From NCBI GenBank assembly GCA_011052285.1, contig DRJH01000288.1, forward strand, positions 1 to 5,983: DNA of 5,983 nt, read 5' to 3'. Numbering within the stretch: the first letter of the stretch is position 1; each line of letters begins with the position of its first letter. Positions 5,884 to 5,983 of this stretch are shown one piece after another. This DNA comes from Gammaproteobacteria bacterium (GTDB taxonomy: Bacteria; Pseudomonadota; Gammaproteobacteria; Arenicellales; DRJH01). The notes beneath the pieces were generated by a model. The model worked only from the letters and a program-made list of their open reading frames with translations. It was not told where the DNA came from and made no database searches. The translations under genes and the position numbers were made by a program.

Positions 5884-5983
5884 ATGGAAAAATCGACCTC
5901 AAATCCGCTTTCCCTCGCTACGACCGCCATGGATGGCGCAAGTACCGTGAATGGCACAAGTACCGTGAATGGCACAAGTGCCG
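5884..5983 (+). CDS. Possible start of a hypothetical protein, truncated by the window
   Basis: An ATG at 5884 opens 33 codons without a stop to the window edge, beginning MEKSTSNPLSLATTA and then a Thr/Ser/Asn/Gly-rich repeat of TVNGTS. A second in-frame ATG lies at 5929 and the frame is closed upstream by TGA at 5848. There is no Shine-Dalgarno sequence. The overlapping frame one base earlier is also open, so the coding frame is uncertain. No family is recognised. Confidence 0.2.
   Translation, partial: MEKSTSNPLSLATTAMDGASTVNGTSTVNGTSA
5933..5983 (+). repeat. 18-bp tandem repeat, at least 2.8 units
   Basis: The unit ATGGCACAAGTACCGTGA occurs at 5933-5950 (one difference), 5951-5968 and 5969-5983 (15 bases, one difference), then the window ends. 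The length is a multiple of three, so a reading frame crossing it gains six residues per unit. The array probably continues beyond the edge. Confidence 0.85.

Larger units (their letters stand above)
5789..5983 (+). mobile_element. End of an IS-like element, running off the right edge
   Basis: The first 25 bases match the inverted copy at 65-41 in 22 positions, starting AGCCTGTCCGAGAATAGAG. The element appears to start at or just before 5789 and to extend past the window. How much of 5814-5983 belongs to it cannot be told from one copy, although weak similarity to the left copy continues for about 35 bases. No transposase motif is visible. A possible reading frame and a tandem repeat lie within. 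Confidence 0.45.

Noticed and set aside
5933..5983. CRISPR array
   Set aside because: The 18-bp units are directly adjacent without unique spacers, so this is a simple tandem repeat.

Overview
The window fits a proteobacterium, most likely a gamma- or betaproteobacterium of about 50% GC. The Pgi aligns, from memory, along its whole length with the E. coli enzyme, and the two-component pair is of the NarX/NarL type. No gene here fixes the genus.

Layout from left to right. (1) Positions 1-65 hold one end of an insertion-sequence-like element that runs off the left edge and touches the stop codon of the next gene. (2) pgi, complete, on the minus strand (64-1719). (3) A 418-bp divergent intergenic region. 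It holds a short open reading frame (1837-1974), a set of alternating hairpin arms, and a 140-bp MITE-like element (1971-2110) with near-perfect GTAA-type ends and an 8-bp flanking direct repeat. (4) A DegP1/DegS-like membrane-anchored serine protease on the plus strand (2138-3226). (5) Convergent to it and 26-43 bp away, a minus-strand two-gene operon: a NarX-like sensor kinase (3946-5493) followed by a NarL-like response regulator (3253-3909). (6) A 490-bp non-coding stretch with a second MITE-like element (5519-5650, flanked by CTAA), a candidate promoter for the operon, and from 5789 the end of another element related to the one at position 1. The window closes in an 18-bp tandem repeat that may lie in the start of a truncated open reading frame.

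How the genes work together: kinase and regulator should form one phosphorelay. The kinase keeps the NarX cytoplasmic half but lacks a periplasmic ligand domain, so nitrate sensing cannot be assumed. Pgi (central carbon metabolism) and the envelope protease have no evident functional link to the phosphorelay.

I do not see a new defence or biosynthetic system. The unusual part is the dense mobile-element debris. Two different MITE-like elements sit 25-27 bp upstream of start codons, and related element ends face each other across the whole gene cluster.
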